Source: Pleurocapsa sp. PCC 7319
GTDB taxonomy: Bacteria; Cyanobacteriota; Cyanobacteriia; Cyanobacteriales; Xenococcaceae
Assembly (NCBI RefSeq): GCF_000332195.1
Contig: NZ_KB235922.1
Span: 496,001-560,000 of the forward strand
Length of the DNA stretch: 64,000 nucleotides
Direction: 5' to 3'
In this document: positions 25,905 to 34,801 of the stretch, one piece after another
Layout: each line of letters begins with the position of its first letter
Numbering within the stretch: position 1 is the first letter of the stretch
The notes under the pieces: generated by a model
The model's database searches: none
What the model was told of the DNA's origin: nothing
Seen by the model: only the letters and a program-made list of their open reading frames with translations
Position numbers and translations under genes: made by a program

Positions 25905-28900
25905 TTATTTGATGAAATTTTTTGATGATATACAGGATTTAGTATCAGACCTATGTAGCAATACATAAAAACAAGGAATAATAAAGAGAGTCAACAAAGT
26001 AGCTAAAGCTAAACCAGAAAAGACAACTATCCCTAAAGGTTGTAGTAATTCTGAACCAGTACCAATACCTAGAGCTAGAGGATACATACCCAAGACTGTA
26101 GTAATGGTGGTCATTAAAATAGGTCTTAGCCTAGCAGTTGCGGCTTGGATAATAGCCGAAGTGGGATTAAGCTGCGACCTTAACCTCAACTGATTGGCAA
26201 ACTCTACCATTACAATCGCATTATTAACCACAATCCCCACTAGCAATACTGTTCCCACCAAGACGATCGCACTAATTGGGGTTTCAGTGATTTGTAAGCC
26301 GTAAACTCCTCCTGCCAAAGCCAAAGGCACGGTAAAGAGAATTATTAAGGGATCGATCAGTGAATTATACTGAACTGCCATAACCACAAATACGAGAAAC
26401 ACGGCTAAACTGCCCATAATTCTGAGGGAGTTTTGAATCTCTTGATTAGAAGCAACGGCATAACTAGGTAAAACACTTATTCCTTGAGGTATTTCGGCTT
26501 CAGCTAAAATAGAATCTAATTCCGCCATGGCATCATTAAAATTGGCATCTTCGGTTAAATTACCCACAATGATAAAAACATTACGTTGATTAATCCGTTG
26601 AATTTCTCCTGGTGCCTCACCCAGTCGTAGACTGGCTACATCGCTTAACTGAATCGAATTATTATTATCGGTTAGTAGGGGTAATTGTCTTAATTGGTCA
26701 ATAGACTGACGATAACTTTGATCCAGTTGTACTTTGACGTCAACTAGACGTTGTTCTCGTTGTAGTTGTGAAGCAACTTGACCATTAATTGCAGTTTGTA
26801 CTGTTGTCCCTAAGTCAGATACACCATAACCTAAATCAGATAAACGATAATAATTTGGTTCGATCTGTATTTCTGGTTGTCTACTGTCGGCATCTCCCCG
26901 ATAACGGGCAAGAGTGGCTTTTTGATCCAGGATTTTTAAGAGCTTTTCACCTGTTTGCTCTAAGAGAACATGGTTTTTTCCTTGCAAAATCAGATCTAGA
27001 TCGGCACCAACAGGAGCATTATTGAGATTTAATCCTCTGACTCGACTGGGAGAAAGACGCAGACGGGTATCTACTAAATTGAAAGTGTCGAATTCCTGAT
27101 TAACACGTTCAACATAAGCCTCAATATCACTATTGCTATCTAAGGTAATGGTACTAGAGCTACGCAACAGATTATCAATGGTATTATTGCCAAATAAAAA
27201 TCCTCCTGCGGCAGTAAAGACGTATTCCGTTTCTGGCTGGTCTAAGACAACTCGATCTACTGCTTGCATAACACGGCGATTATCTGCCAAATTTGTTCCC
27301 GAGGGAAAACGAGCAAAAATCTGTGCTTGTCCTGTATTCAGGTCAGGCAATATTTCTTGAGGCAAATTTTGCCATATTTGATAGCTACTAGTTCCCAGAA
27401 TAATAAATACTAAGATAATTACCGCCAGACGAAAGCGAATTACTTGACGCAGTATCTGCCCATAATTTTTAGTTACCATCACAAACTGGCGATTAAACCA
27501 GACAAGCAGACCAAATTGCTCGATTTTACTGCTCTGAGGAATACTCAACAGACGAGAAGCCAACATGGGGACTACTGTTAAGGCAATAATCAAAGAAGCG
27601 GCGATCGCGAAACTAATTGTTAAAATTAGTTCCCGAAACAATAAGGAAAATAAGCCACCGATTAACAAAAAAGGTAATACTGATACTAAGTTAGTGGCAG
27701 TCGAAGCTATTAGCGCTGATTCCACTTCAGCACTAGCGGAGATAGCATTATCGATCGCCGATGTTTGATTCCCTCTCTCCTTACCCTGATTACTAAGAGC
27801 AATATTTTCCAGCATCACAATGGAGTTGTCCACTACAATACCTACTCCTAAAGCCAAACCTCCCAGGCTAAAAATATTTATAGAGAGGGAGAATAATTTC
27901 ATCAGGATAATTGCCATTAAAGTTGCTAGAGGAATAGCAATGACAATAATAAAAGTCTGACGCAGAGAGCCTAAAAATAAAAAAACGGCGATCGCCGCTA
28001 ATAAAGTTCCAATTGCTCCGGCACTGGCAACATTGGTAATTGAATTACGAATAAATCCCGATTCATCTCTAGTAGTCACCAACTCCAGATCTGCAGGAAT
28101 CACCCCTAACTGACGTAGACTAGCAATTTTGGCTTTAACTCCGTCTATGACAGCGATGGTATTAGCATCAGGTTGTTTCTGAACACTTAGTTTGACCGCA
28201 GGCTCACCGTTGAGAGTGACAAACAAAGTCTGTTCCGCTACACCATCATTAATGTCGGCAACATCTTGTAAACTAATTATCTGACCTTCAGTGTCTTGGT
28301 TAGGTAGGTCTAAAGTTAAATTGCGAATCTGGTCTATGCTTTGCCATTGCCCTAAAGTTCTGACTAAAGGTTCTCCAGTTTCGCCCCTGAGTCTTCCTCC
28401 AGCTAAATCGCGATCGCCTTCTTGTAACTTATTAGTAATAGCATTGAACCCCAAACCCGCAGCTTGGAGTCGATTTAAATCCACATTGACGGTAATCTCT
28501 TCAGTGACACCTCCTGAAACATCTACTGATGCTACACCAGGAATAATACTCAATTCGCGGCTTAATTCTTCCTCGGCAAAAATTCTTAAAGCTAAATCAT
28601 CTAATTTGGTCGATTCGATTGCAAACTCGTAAATTGGTTGTTGAGAAGGATCGAATTTAAAAATACTAGTGTTGGTGACCAAATCGGGCAGACTACCCCG
28701 ATTGCGATTAAATATCGCCGTAGTATTGGCCAAAGCTTGGTCGATATCGTCTCCTGGTCGAAAATAGAGGTTGAAGCGAACCCTACCTTCTCTGGTTTCG
28801 GAAAAAATTTGCTCTAATCCCTCGGTAGCATTTAAAGCTTGTTCTAGGGGTTTAGTAACTTCTTCAAGAGCGACTTCAGGAGAAGCCCCGGGAATATTGA

Positions 28901-29063
28901 CTGTTACACCAATGCGAGGATAAGTAATCGGCGGTAATAAATCTACTTGTAAACGAAAAATAAAAAAAATACCAAGTACAAGCATGGCGATCGCCAACAT
29001 CAAAGTACCGATATGACGGCGAATGGCGATCGCGCTAATCAATTGTCTGGTAGTTGATTTCAT
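25905..29063 (-). CDS. RND-family efflux permease
   Basis: 1052 residues with the duplicated RND layout: helix 1 (HIGTLMLAIAMLVLGIFFIF), a large periplasmic loop (PRIGVTVNIPGASPEVALEE), helices 2-6 with the proton relay LGGLALGVGIVVDNSIVMLE, then a second half with the same order (ILVGTVLLVGIVVNNAIVMVEF cut by a turn). Length and the DD-containing relay fit heavy-metal or hydrophobe/amphiphile exporters that work with a periplasmic adaptor and an outer membrane channel. Neither partner gene is adjacent, so it must use subunits encoded elsewhere. Substrate unknown. Confidence 0.88.
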   Translation of the reverse strand: MKSTTRQLISAIAIRRHIGTLMLAIAMLVLGIFFIFRLQVDLLPPITYPRIGVTVNIPGASPEVALEEVTKPLEQALNATEGLEQIFSETREGRVRFNLYFRPGDDIDQALANTTAIFNRNRGSLPDLVTNTSIFKFDPSQQPIYEFAIESTKLDDLALRIFAEEELSRELSIIPGVASVDVSGGVTEEITVNVDLNRLQAAGLGFNAITNKLQEGDRDLAGGRLRGETGEPLVRTLGQWQSIDQIRNLTLDLPNQDTEGQIISLQDVADINDGVAEQTLFVTLNGEPAVKLSVQKQPDANTIAVIDGVKAKIASLRQLGVIPADLELVTTRDESGFIRNSITNVASAGAIGTLLAAIAVFLFLGSLRQTFIIVIAIPLATLMAIILMKLFSLSINIFSLGGLALGVGIVVDNSIVMLENIALSNQGKERGNQTSAIDNAISASAEVESALIASTATNLVSVLPFLLIGGLFSLLFRELILTISFAIAASLIIALTVVPMLASRLLSIPQSSKIEQFGLLVWFNRQFVMVTKNYGQILRQVIRFRLAVIILVFIILGTSSYQIWQNLPQEILPDLNTGQAQIFARFPSGTNLADNRRVMQAVDRVVLDQPETEYVFTAAGGFLFGNNTIDNLLRSSSTITLDSNSDIEAYVERVNQEFDTFNLVDTRLRLSPSRVRGLNLNNAPVGADLDLILQGKNHVLLEQTGEKLLKILDQKATLARYRGDADSRQPEIQIEPNYYRLSDLGYGVSDLGTTVQTAINGQVASQLQREQRLVDVKVQLDQSYRQSIDQLRQLPLLTDNNNSIQLSDVASLRLGEAPGEIQRINQRNVFIIVGNLTEDANFNDAMAELDSILAEAEIPQGISVLPSYAVASNQEIQNSLRIMGSLAVFLVFVVMAVQYNSLIDPLIILFTVPLALAGGVYGLQITETPISAIVLVGTVLLVGIVVNNAIVMVEFANQLRLRSQLNPTSAIIQAATARLRPILMTTITTVLGMYPLALGIGTGSELLQPLGIVVFSGLALATLLTLFIIPCFYVLLHRSDTKSCISSKNFIK

Positions 29064-29213
29064 TGGGACTAATTGAAGTACTTAAATCTTTGCTCTATTC
29101 CTCAAACAATAACAAAAAGAGCAAACATTAAAAGATACTTAAGGCAATTAGCGGCTGAAATTGTGTTTTGAGTGAGATAAAAAATTCAATTGATGGATCT
29201 TTTATCAGCAATG

Positions 29214-29244
29214 GGCACCAAAAAATAACTAACACTTGGGTGCC
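29214..29244. terminator. hairpin downstream of the RRM gene
   Basis: GGCACC (29214-29219) pairs with GGTGCC (29239-29244) across a 19-base AT-rich loop. It lies just after the stop of the minus-strand RRM gene and may protect or end its transcript. A clear T run is present only on the plus-strand side. Confidence 0.4.
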
Positions 29245-29251
29245 AAAGTTT

Positions 29252-29536
29252 TTAATCAGAAAATCTACGGGTGCCGCTATCAGAACTACTAGATTCTCTT
29301 GGTCGAGCTTTATTAACTCTTAGGGTACGCCCCATCCATTCTGCCCCGTCCAAGATATTAATAGCTTCTGCTTCTTGGTCGTCGTTCTCCATTTCTACAA
29401 AGCCAAAACCACGTTTGCGCCCTGTTTCTCGGTCTGTAGGTAAATAAACCCGCTTGACAGCTCCATATTCTCCAAAGACTTCCTGTAAGTCTTCTTGCGT
29501 AACCTCATAGTTGAGATTACCAACATAAATCGACAT
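29252..29536 (-). CDS. RRM-domain RNA-binding protein (Rbp type)
   Basis: 94 residues. A single RNA recognition motif fills residues 1-80, with RNP2 (SIYVGNL) at the start and RNP1 (RKRGFGFVEM) in the middle; the aromatic residues that stack on RNA bases are present. A short Ser/Arg-rich tail (ESSSSDSGTRRFSD) replaces the glycine-rich tail of cold-inducible cyanobacterial Rbps. In cyanobacteria Rbp proteins rise in the cold and some localise photosystem mRNAs to thylakoids. Monocistronic. Confidence 0.9.
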   Translation of the reverse strand: MSIYVGNLNYEVTQEDLQEVFGEYGAVKRVYLPTDRETGRKRGFGFVEMENDDQEAEAINILDGAEWMGRTLRVNKARPRESSSSDSGTRRFSD

Positions 29537-29790
29537 TACTCTTGTTTCCTGTTCTTAATATTCCAATCCCATCGAGAAGCAAAAACAGCCAAGATCGACC
29601 GATAAATATCAATCAAAATTAGCCATGCAGATCTCGATTTTCGACAATTATATTAGCATTTTATCTCTAACTAAATTAGTGTCAGCCTTATCTTTGCGCT
29701 TCAGCCAGGAAATGAAATTCTGTGGTATTTTAATGTAGGTAAAGATAAGTAACGAAAATTAGGAACACCCCACTCAACCAATAATATATT

Positions 29791-30516
29791 TTGACTGTGA
29801 CATCTTCTTCTAGCTCTAACTGCGCTCCAACAACCTCAACCAATGTTCTCGGCTTACCTCTTCAACAAAATTATGAGCGTCAAGCTTGGCGAGTATTTTT
29901 CTCCGCTTCTTTTTTAGTTTCTGTACCAGTATTTTTTCAAGCTCCGATTGTCAGGCTATTCCCATGGTTTAGCTTGGCATTAACTCTATTCTGGATTGGG
30001 TTGGGCTGGTTACTTTATCGACGTCCTCAAAGTCGTTGGTGGGGAGATATTATTTTAGGCTTTAGCTGGAGTTGGCTAGCAGGTTCAATCTACTGGGGTT
30101 GGCTAAGAGCTGAACCATTAATTCATATCCCTGTTGAATCTATTGGTCTACCCTTTGCTCTATGGTTTATTTGGCGAGGATGGGGAAAAGTTGGTAACTT
30201 TTTTTATCTTGGCTCTCTCCTGGGTACGGCTATTACCGATCTATATTTCTATCTAACTAATGTCATACCCTACTGGCGTAAACTAATGACGGTAGATTTA
30301 GAACCAGCTTTGGCTTCTCCTATTTTCAAAGCAGCATTAGCTCAAGTACAAACTGCCTGGGGCATTAGTTGGGCAATCGTGCTAGTTAACATTTTACTGG
30401 CAGTTAGCCTATGGTCTCTTAGCAAAACTGAGCTACACTGGTGGGCATTCGCTGGAGCAGTTTTGAGCACTATATTAGTGGACAGTTTATTCTGGATTGC
30501 AGCCTATTTTGCTTAA
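29791..30516 (+). CDS. DUF3120 family membrane protein
   Basis: About 240 residues with six or seven membrane helices (VFFSASFLVSVPVFFQAPIV, SLALTLFWIGLGWLLY, GSLLGTAITDLYFYL, ISWAIVLVNILLAVSLW) and conserved tryptophans in the loops. I recognise it as the cyanobacterial/plastid-lineage family DUF3120, of unknown function. The start is a TTG at 29791 or a GTG at 29797; no ATG is available, so the first few residues are uncertain. It stands alone, ahead of the ABC permease gene. Confidence 0.7.
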   Translation: MTVTSSSSSNCAPTTSTNVLGLPLQQNYERQAWRVFFSASFLVSVPVFFQAPIVRLFPWFSLALTLFWIGLGWLLYRRPQSRWWGDIILGFSWSWLAGSIYWGWLRAEPLIHIPVESIGLPFALWFIWRGWGKVGNFFYLGSLLGTAITDLYFYLTNVIPYWRKLMTVDLEPALASPIFKAALAQVQTAWGISWAIVLVNILLAVSLWSLSKTELHWWAFAGAVLSTILVDSLFWIAAYFA

Positions 30517-30578
30517 TTACTTCTAAGCTATTATTTTAAAGATCAGTTCCACAAATCTAAAACCTGAATCAAAATTCG

Positions 30579-30620
30579 GAATTCTCAACTCCGAACTCCG
30601 AATTCCGAATTCTCAACTCC
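30579..30620. repeat. direct repeat of GAATTCTCAACTCC
   Basis: Copies at 30579-30592 and 30607-30620 are separated by a related CGAACTCCGAATTC filler. The array sits 35 bp before the ABC permease start and could include operator sites, but it also looks like simple repeat expansion. Confidence 0.6.
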
Positions 30621-30654
30621 TCCAGTTTTATTGATGGGTTAATGCGAGGAATCT

Positions 30655-31704
30655 ATGGCTCAAACTAAGGATATTGTCGCCCAGTCACCACTATCTCGAC
30701 TCCAAAATATCTTATATAGTGAGACTACTTTATATATTCTTAAGAGGCTCATGCAGGCAGTTTTAACTCTGCTACTAGCCTCTGCCCTGTGCTTTTCCAT
30801 CGTTGAGTTAGCACCAGGAAACTATCTTGATACCCTGAGAGAAAATCCCCAAATTTCTCCAGAACGCATTGCTGAACTTACACAGCAATTTGGTTTAGAT
30901 CAGCCACCTATAATCCAATATTTTCGTTGGCTCTGGCGGGTGATCACTCGGTTTGATTTTGGTGAAAGCTTTGTTTATTTTCGTTCTGTCTCTTCATTAC
31001 TAGTTGAACGTATTCCCGCTACTCTTTTACTTGCCATAGCTTCAATTATCATTACTTGGACGATCGCCATCCCTTTAGGAATCCTCAGCGCGGTTAAACA
31101 GAATAGTCGTCTTGATAAAATCTTACGGGTATTGAGTTATTTGGGACAGGGTTTTCCTAGCTTTATTACAGCCCTAATTTTCTTATTTATTGCCCAGTTA
31201 TTATCTCCTCTATTTCCTGTTGGTGGCATGACCAGCATTAACCATGGGGAATTATCCCTAATCGGTAAGATTCTCGATATTGGCTGGCACATGATTTTAC
31301 CGACTCTTGCTCTCAGTATTACTAGTTTTGCAGGACTACAACGTTTAACCAGAGGGCAGATGCTAGATGTACTGCGGCAGGACTATATTCAGACAGCCCG
31401 TGCTAAAGGCTTACCTGAAAATAAAGTTATCTATGTCCATGCTCTGCGTAATGCAATCAATCCTCTCATTACCTTGATTGGTTTTGAATTCGCTAGTTTG
31501 TTGGCAGGGTCATTTATCGCTGAGTTCTTTTTTAATTGGCCGGGTTTGGGACGTTTGACCTTGCAAGCCGTTACCGCTCAAGACAAGTATTTAGTGATGG
31601 CAAGTCTCATGATGAGTGCAACGATGCTAATAATTGGTAACTTGCTGGCTGATTTGCTCCTCAAAGCGATCGATCCTCGTATTAAGTTAGAAGATTTAAA
31701 ATAG
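30655..31704 (+). CDS. ABC transporter permease, DppB/OppB type
   Basis: 349 residues with six membrane helices. The first helix region (YILKRLMQAVLTLLLASALC) and the DTLRENPQISPERIAELTQQ-FGLDQP segment are typical of dipeptide/oligopeptide/nickel permeases. The EAA loop reads DYIQTARAKGLPENKVIYVH-ALRNAINP, which contacts the ATPase. The usual neighbours (DppC, DppD/F, binding protein) are missing here, as is common in cyanobacteria, where this permease is often encoded alone. Substrate unknown. Confidence 0.88.
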   Translation: MAQTKDIVAQSPLSRLQNILYSETTLYILKRLMQAVLTLLLASALCFSIVELAPGNYLDTLRENPQISPERIAELTQQFGLDQPPIIQYFRWLWRVITRFDFGESFVYFRSVSSLLVERIPATLLLAIASIIITWTIAIPLGILSAVKQNSRLDKILRVLSYLGQGFPSFITALIFLFIAQLLSPLFPVGGMTSINHGELSLIGKILDIGWHMILPTLALSITSFAGLQRLTRGQMLDVLRQDYIQTARAKGLPENKVIYVHALRNAINPLITLIGFEFASLLAGSFIAEFFFNWPGLGRLTLQAVTAQDKYLVMASLMMSATMLIIGNLLADLLLKAIDPRIKLEDLK

Positions 31705-31845
31705 TTCGGATATTAACTTAACTGATTAACTCTTACTGATTTTGTTGGTGAGCAGTAAAAAGATAAACTGGAGAAGTAGTTTATTTCAGAGGAATAACAG
31801 GAATAACAACATCAGCAACAGCAAGGCGAAGACAAGAGGGCAATC

Positions 31846-32130
31846 ATGTTATTACAAGTTAATTATTTAATTCGTTCCAAAAAAGATGGTAAGTATTTAG
31901 TAGCCCGTCTACCAGAACAAAGTGGTATGGAAGCCTCGTATTTATTAGTATTTGAACATGATTATGATGCCCTAAGTTATATTAATGCTCATGGTCAAGA
32001 ATATCGCGATCGCCTGACAGTAGAAACTGCCTCTCCAACTCAGCTTAAAAGTTTACTTCAGCGATGGAATTATGCTGGTTTTGGCATTGTCAAAGATCCC
32101 CTACTACCAGACATTCAATTTGTATCTTAA
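31846..32130 (+). CDS. small cyanobacterial protein of unknown function
   Basis: 94 residues, no membrane segment or signal. It opens MLLQVNYLIRSKKDGKYLVA and ends with WNYAGFGIVKDPLLPDIQFV. The pattern of alternating strands and one helix suggests a small alpha/beta fold. I do not recognise the family by name. An AGAGGGCAATC precedes the ATG. Its stop overlaps by four bases the stop of the convergent Rieske gene. Confidence 0.5.
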   Translation: MLLQVNYLIRSKKDGKYLVARLPEQSGMEASYLLVFEHDYDALSYINAHGQEYRDRLTVETASPTQLKSLLQRWNYAGFGIVKDPLLPDIQFVS

Positions 32131-33101
32131 ATTCTCGGTTGTTCCCAAGTTGTAAAATTTCTGTTGACCCAATCCATACCCATTTCATTATTTAACTTGA
32201 TTTTTTGTGGTGCATCAGAGTAAATCTTGTTTAAGATACCTGCATCTTGCTCGACAACAATTTTACTTAGCCCGAGAAATTGATTTTTTAAAAGTTTAGC
32301 TAATGGATTGCTGGCTTCTCCAAACAATAAAATATAGGTTCGAGTTTTAGTTAATGATTCGGGAACAAAAAGATGACATTGGGCAATTTTGCCAAAAGGA
32401 CTATTGCCATAAAAAATAACCAGAGAAGGAAAATAATTTTCTAAATGAGCTTGAATCACCTCAGGAAGTAAAAATTGATTGGGTTGTTTGAGTTTTTCCC
32501 AGAAAGTTTTTGGTGCAGTGGGAGTATTAAAAAAAGCTTCGGAATGGTAGCCATTGTCGATAAACTTTTCAAACCTGACCTCAGTAATTTCAAATAAGTC
32601 TCGATGTGTCCCATTTTGATGATTGTAATCGTGCATAATCAACAGCATCGATCGCAAGTCTGTCTCAACACTAGTATTAGCAGTAAAGCCAATAAATTCA
32701 TACTTCCCAGCGATCTGCTCTAAAATATCGGGAATGGGTATCTTGGGTTGATAATCACCATAAGACCAAATGAAATCACCCTGAATAATCAAATCTAAAG
32801 GTTTTAACTGAGGTAAGGTCTTTTTATCTGTTCCTGGTAGGATAGTGCAGCCATGGCGATCAAATTCTAGAGCATGAAACGGACAAACTACCGCACTTGT
32901 GCCATCTGCTTCAGTTTCGCACCAACCCTCAGATAGCATTGCTCCCATATGGGGACAAATATTTGGCAAACCGTTAACTTGACCTGTCTTGTCTTGCCAA
33001 ATCACATAATCATTACCGTAAAGTGAAACTTTTTGCGGCTGATTTGTTTGTAGCATCGATTTATGCGCCAATAGCCAAGGCGCACCCTCTAACATAGACA
33101 T
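32127..33101 (-). CDS. Rieske-type non-haem iron oxygenase
   Basis: 324 residues. The Rieske 2Fe-2S site is NICPHMG (Cys49, His51) and VVCPFHALEF (Cys73, His76). The catalytic domain has DYNHQNGTH (His161, His166), the two-histidine part of the mononuclear iron triad in Rieske oxygenases. Together these predict an oxygenase fed by a separate reductase; the substrate is unknown. Two ATGs (33101, 33095) are possible starts. It is divergent from a TetR-family regulator across 160 bp, so it is the likely target of that regulator. Confidence 0.82.
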   Translation of the reverse strand: MSMLEGAPWLLAHKSMLQTNQPQKVSLYGNDYVIWQDKTGQVNGLPNICPHMGAMLSEGWCETEADGTSAVVCPFHALEFDRHGCTILPGTDKKTLPQLKPLDLIIQGDFIWSYGDYQPKIPIPDILEQIAGKYEFIGFTANTSVETDLRSMLLIMHDYNHQNGTHRDLFEITEVRFEKFIDNGYHSEAFFNTPTAPKTFWEKLKQPNQFLLPEVIQAHLENYFPSLVIFYGNSPFGKIAQCHLFVPESLTKTRTYILLFGEASNPLAKLLKNQFLGLSKIVVEQDAGILNKIYSDAPQKIKLNNEMGMDWVNRNFTTWEQPRI

Positions 33102-33144
33102 CTTTAATTTCCTTAGTTAAAAATTTTGAGCAAATAAATCTATC

Positions 33145-33246
33145 GCGACAAGTAAAATATAAACTGTCGCAAGTTACGAACTGCTGTAGTTTTACTAGTG
33201 CCTACAGCTAGAAAAAGCTTTTATTGACTCTAAATATATGACATAT
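33145..33246. promoter_or_regulatory. divergent promoter region with three inverted repeats
   Basis: Between the Rieske and TetR genes are GCGACA/TGTCGC (33145-33150, 33165-33170), GCTGTAG/CTACAGC (33183-33189, 33202-33208) and ATATG-A-CATAT (33236-33246). The last overlaps the likely TetR -10 region. Any could be the TetR operator. Confidence 0.45.
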
Positions 33247-33263
33247 TATTCGTGTTTGTCAAT

Positions 33264-34166
33264 ATGAAATCTGATAACCAAACATATCCAGATCGTCGTC
33301 CTTTGCGTCGTCAACCTCAACAAAAACGTAGTCAGGAAAGAGTTGAAAAAATATTGGATGCAGCAGCCATAGTATTTGATGAGGTGGGTTTTGAAGCTGC
33401 TACTACCCATGCGATCGCAGCTCGTGCAGATACCTCTGTAGGGTCGCTTTATCAATTTTTCCCTGATAAATTGGCGATTTTCAATGCTTTGGAGCTACGA
33501 CACGTCGAGCGCGTTTATGTTATTTGGGAGAAGCTATTGCGACCTGAAATTGTACAGCTACCATTTCCTGATTTTATACACACTATTGTCACTCAAATAC
33601 AGCAACTATTTGAGCAACCCACTTCTAGGATTGTTTTTACACAGTTTTTTACCTCTCCGAAAATTTTTAAAAATATCGATGATAGCTTTACTCAAGAAGC
33701 AATTCAATTTATGGCAAAGTTATTAAAAAAGCGTAATTCTGCTCTAACAGATAAAAGGAGTAAAATATTAGCGGAAGTCTGCGTTAATTCGACTAATACT
33801 CTAATTTTAATTGCTTTAAGAAGTAATGAATCCCATAATAAAGAAATTATTCGGGAAATAGAAGCTTTAATGAGAGCCTATTTAGAAGCAGATATTGGCG
33901 ATAGCACTATTAATAATAACTCTAACGATTTAGTAAAAAAACTTGCTTCCCTTTATGAGTTAAATCCTCGTCAGTGCTTCATTCTAAAATATGCTAGCAA
34001 CAATCAAGAAATCACTATCAAAAACTGTGAGGCTATGTTTCCCGAAGTATCTCGACGCACTTTACAAAGAGATTTGAAAGACTTAAGTCAGCAAAAATTG
34101 CTACTTCCTAAAGGTAATACCGATCAACGTTATTATTGTTTAAATTGTAAGCTGGTAAACTTGTGA
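33264..34166 (+). CDS. TetR-family regulator with extra C-terminal winged-helix-like domain
   Basis: About 300 residues from the ATG at 33264 (a GTG at 33252 would add four). A basic lead (RRPLRRQPQQKRSQERVEKI) enters the TetR helix-turn-helix: AAIVFDEVGFEAATTHAIAA then TSVGSLYQFFPDK. The ligand domain follows to ~215. The last ~70 residues (LNPRQCFILKYASNN, then EVSRRTLQRDLKDLSQQKLL) look like a second winged helix of the DeoR/Fic-associated kind. TetR proteins usually end at ~200 residues, so this is a two-headed regulator. It probably represses the divergent Rieske gene and itself. Confidence 0.8.
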   Translation: MKSDNQTYPDRRPLRRQPQQKRSQERVEKILDAAAIVFDEVGFEAATTHAIAARADTSVGSLYQFFPDKLAIFNALELRHVERVYVIWEKLLRPEIVQLPFPDFIHTIVTQIQQLFEQPTSRIVFTQFFTSPKIFKNIDDSFTQEAIQFMAKLLKKRNSALTDKRSKILAEVCVNSTNTLILIALRSNESHNKEIIREIEALMRAYLEADIGDSTINNNSNDLVKKLASLYELNPRQCFILKYASNNQEITIKNCEAMFPEVSRRTLQRDLKDLSQQKLLLPKGNTDQRYYCLNCKLVNL

Positions 34167-34194
34167 CAATTAACGACACTAATATTCAATTTAT

Positions 34195-34731
34195 TTATTC
34201 TGAGGCTTTGGCGATGATTTTTCCTCGATACATATTCATACCACAGGTAAAAGTATATTCCCCTGGTTTTTCAGGCATAATTTCGACGGAAGTAGTTTGA
34301 TTTAAGACCAAATCTAACGCTCGATTAAAATCAGGTAATAAAACCTGTTCTAAGCAACTACTTGGGTCTTTACGCAAGAAATTTAGCCTGACTAGTTCTC
34401 CCGATCGCACTTCGATTCTGTCTGGTGTGTAGCCACCGTCGACAACAATATCCACTGATTGAATTCCCTGTTTAACCTGTGCTTTCTGGGATTGAGTTTT
34501 GCTAAACATAAACCACCATAGCTCTGCGCCAATTAAGCCCAAACCGCTTAAAGCAATAAATATCTTTAATCCTAAAGGCTGTTCTATCTTACGAAACTGG
34601 CTAGTTTGTTCAACCGCCGAAGCGGGAATTTCAATATCATATTTTTTTTGTGCTAATGCACTACTAGTCGATAGAGCTATTAGAAATCCTAACCCTACTA
34701 AACTACCTACAATTCTTATTAAATTAAACAT
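34195..34731 (-). CDS. membrane-anchored cupredoxin-like copper protein
   Basis: 178 residues: a signal or membrane segment at the N-terminus (IRIVGSLVGLGFLIALSTSS), a second membrane helix (FIALSGLGLIGAELWWFMF), then a cupredoxin-like beta domain. Possible copper ligands lie in PSSCLEQVLLPDFNRALDL and in the C-terminal TFTCGMNMYRGKI, the Cys-x-Met-x-Met pattern also found in copper-ATPase-linked cupredoxins. It starts 55 bp after the end of the copper ATPase gene on the same strand, so it probably passes copper to or from that pump. Confidence 0.8.
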   Translation of the reverse strand: MFNLIRIVGSLVGLGFLIALSTSSALAQKKYDIEIPASAVEQTSQFRKIEQPLGLKIFIALSGLGLIGAELWWFMFSKTQSQKAQVKQGIQSVDIVVDGGYTPDRIEVRSGELVRLNFLRKDPSSCLEQVLLPDFNRALDLVLNQTTSVEIMPEKPGEYTFTCGMNMYRGKIIAKASE

Positions 34732-34760
34732 ACCGTTCGCAAACAGATAATTTACATTTG

Positions 34761-34801
34761 ATAGCTTAGAGCTGATGGCTAATAGCTTAGAGCTTAGAGC
34801 T
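34761..34801. repeat. AGCTTAGAGCT tandem repeat
   Basis: Units of TAGCTTAGAGC repeat with variation and run across the stop of the copper ATPase gene (34787), supplying its last codons (SSKL). It resembles the array at 6875-6908. Confidence 0.6.
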
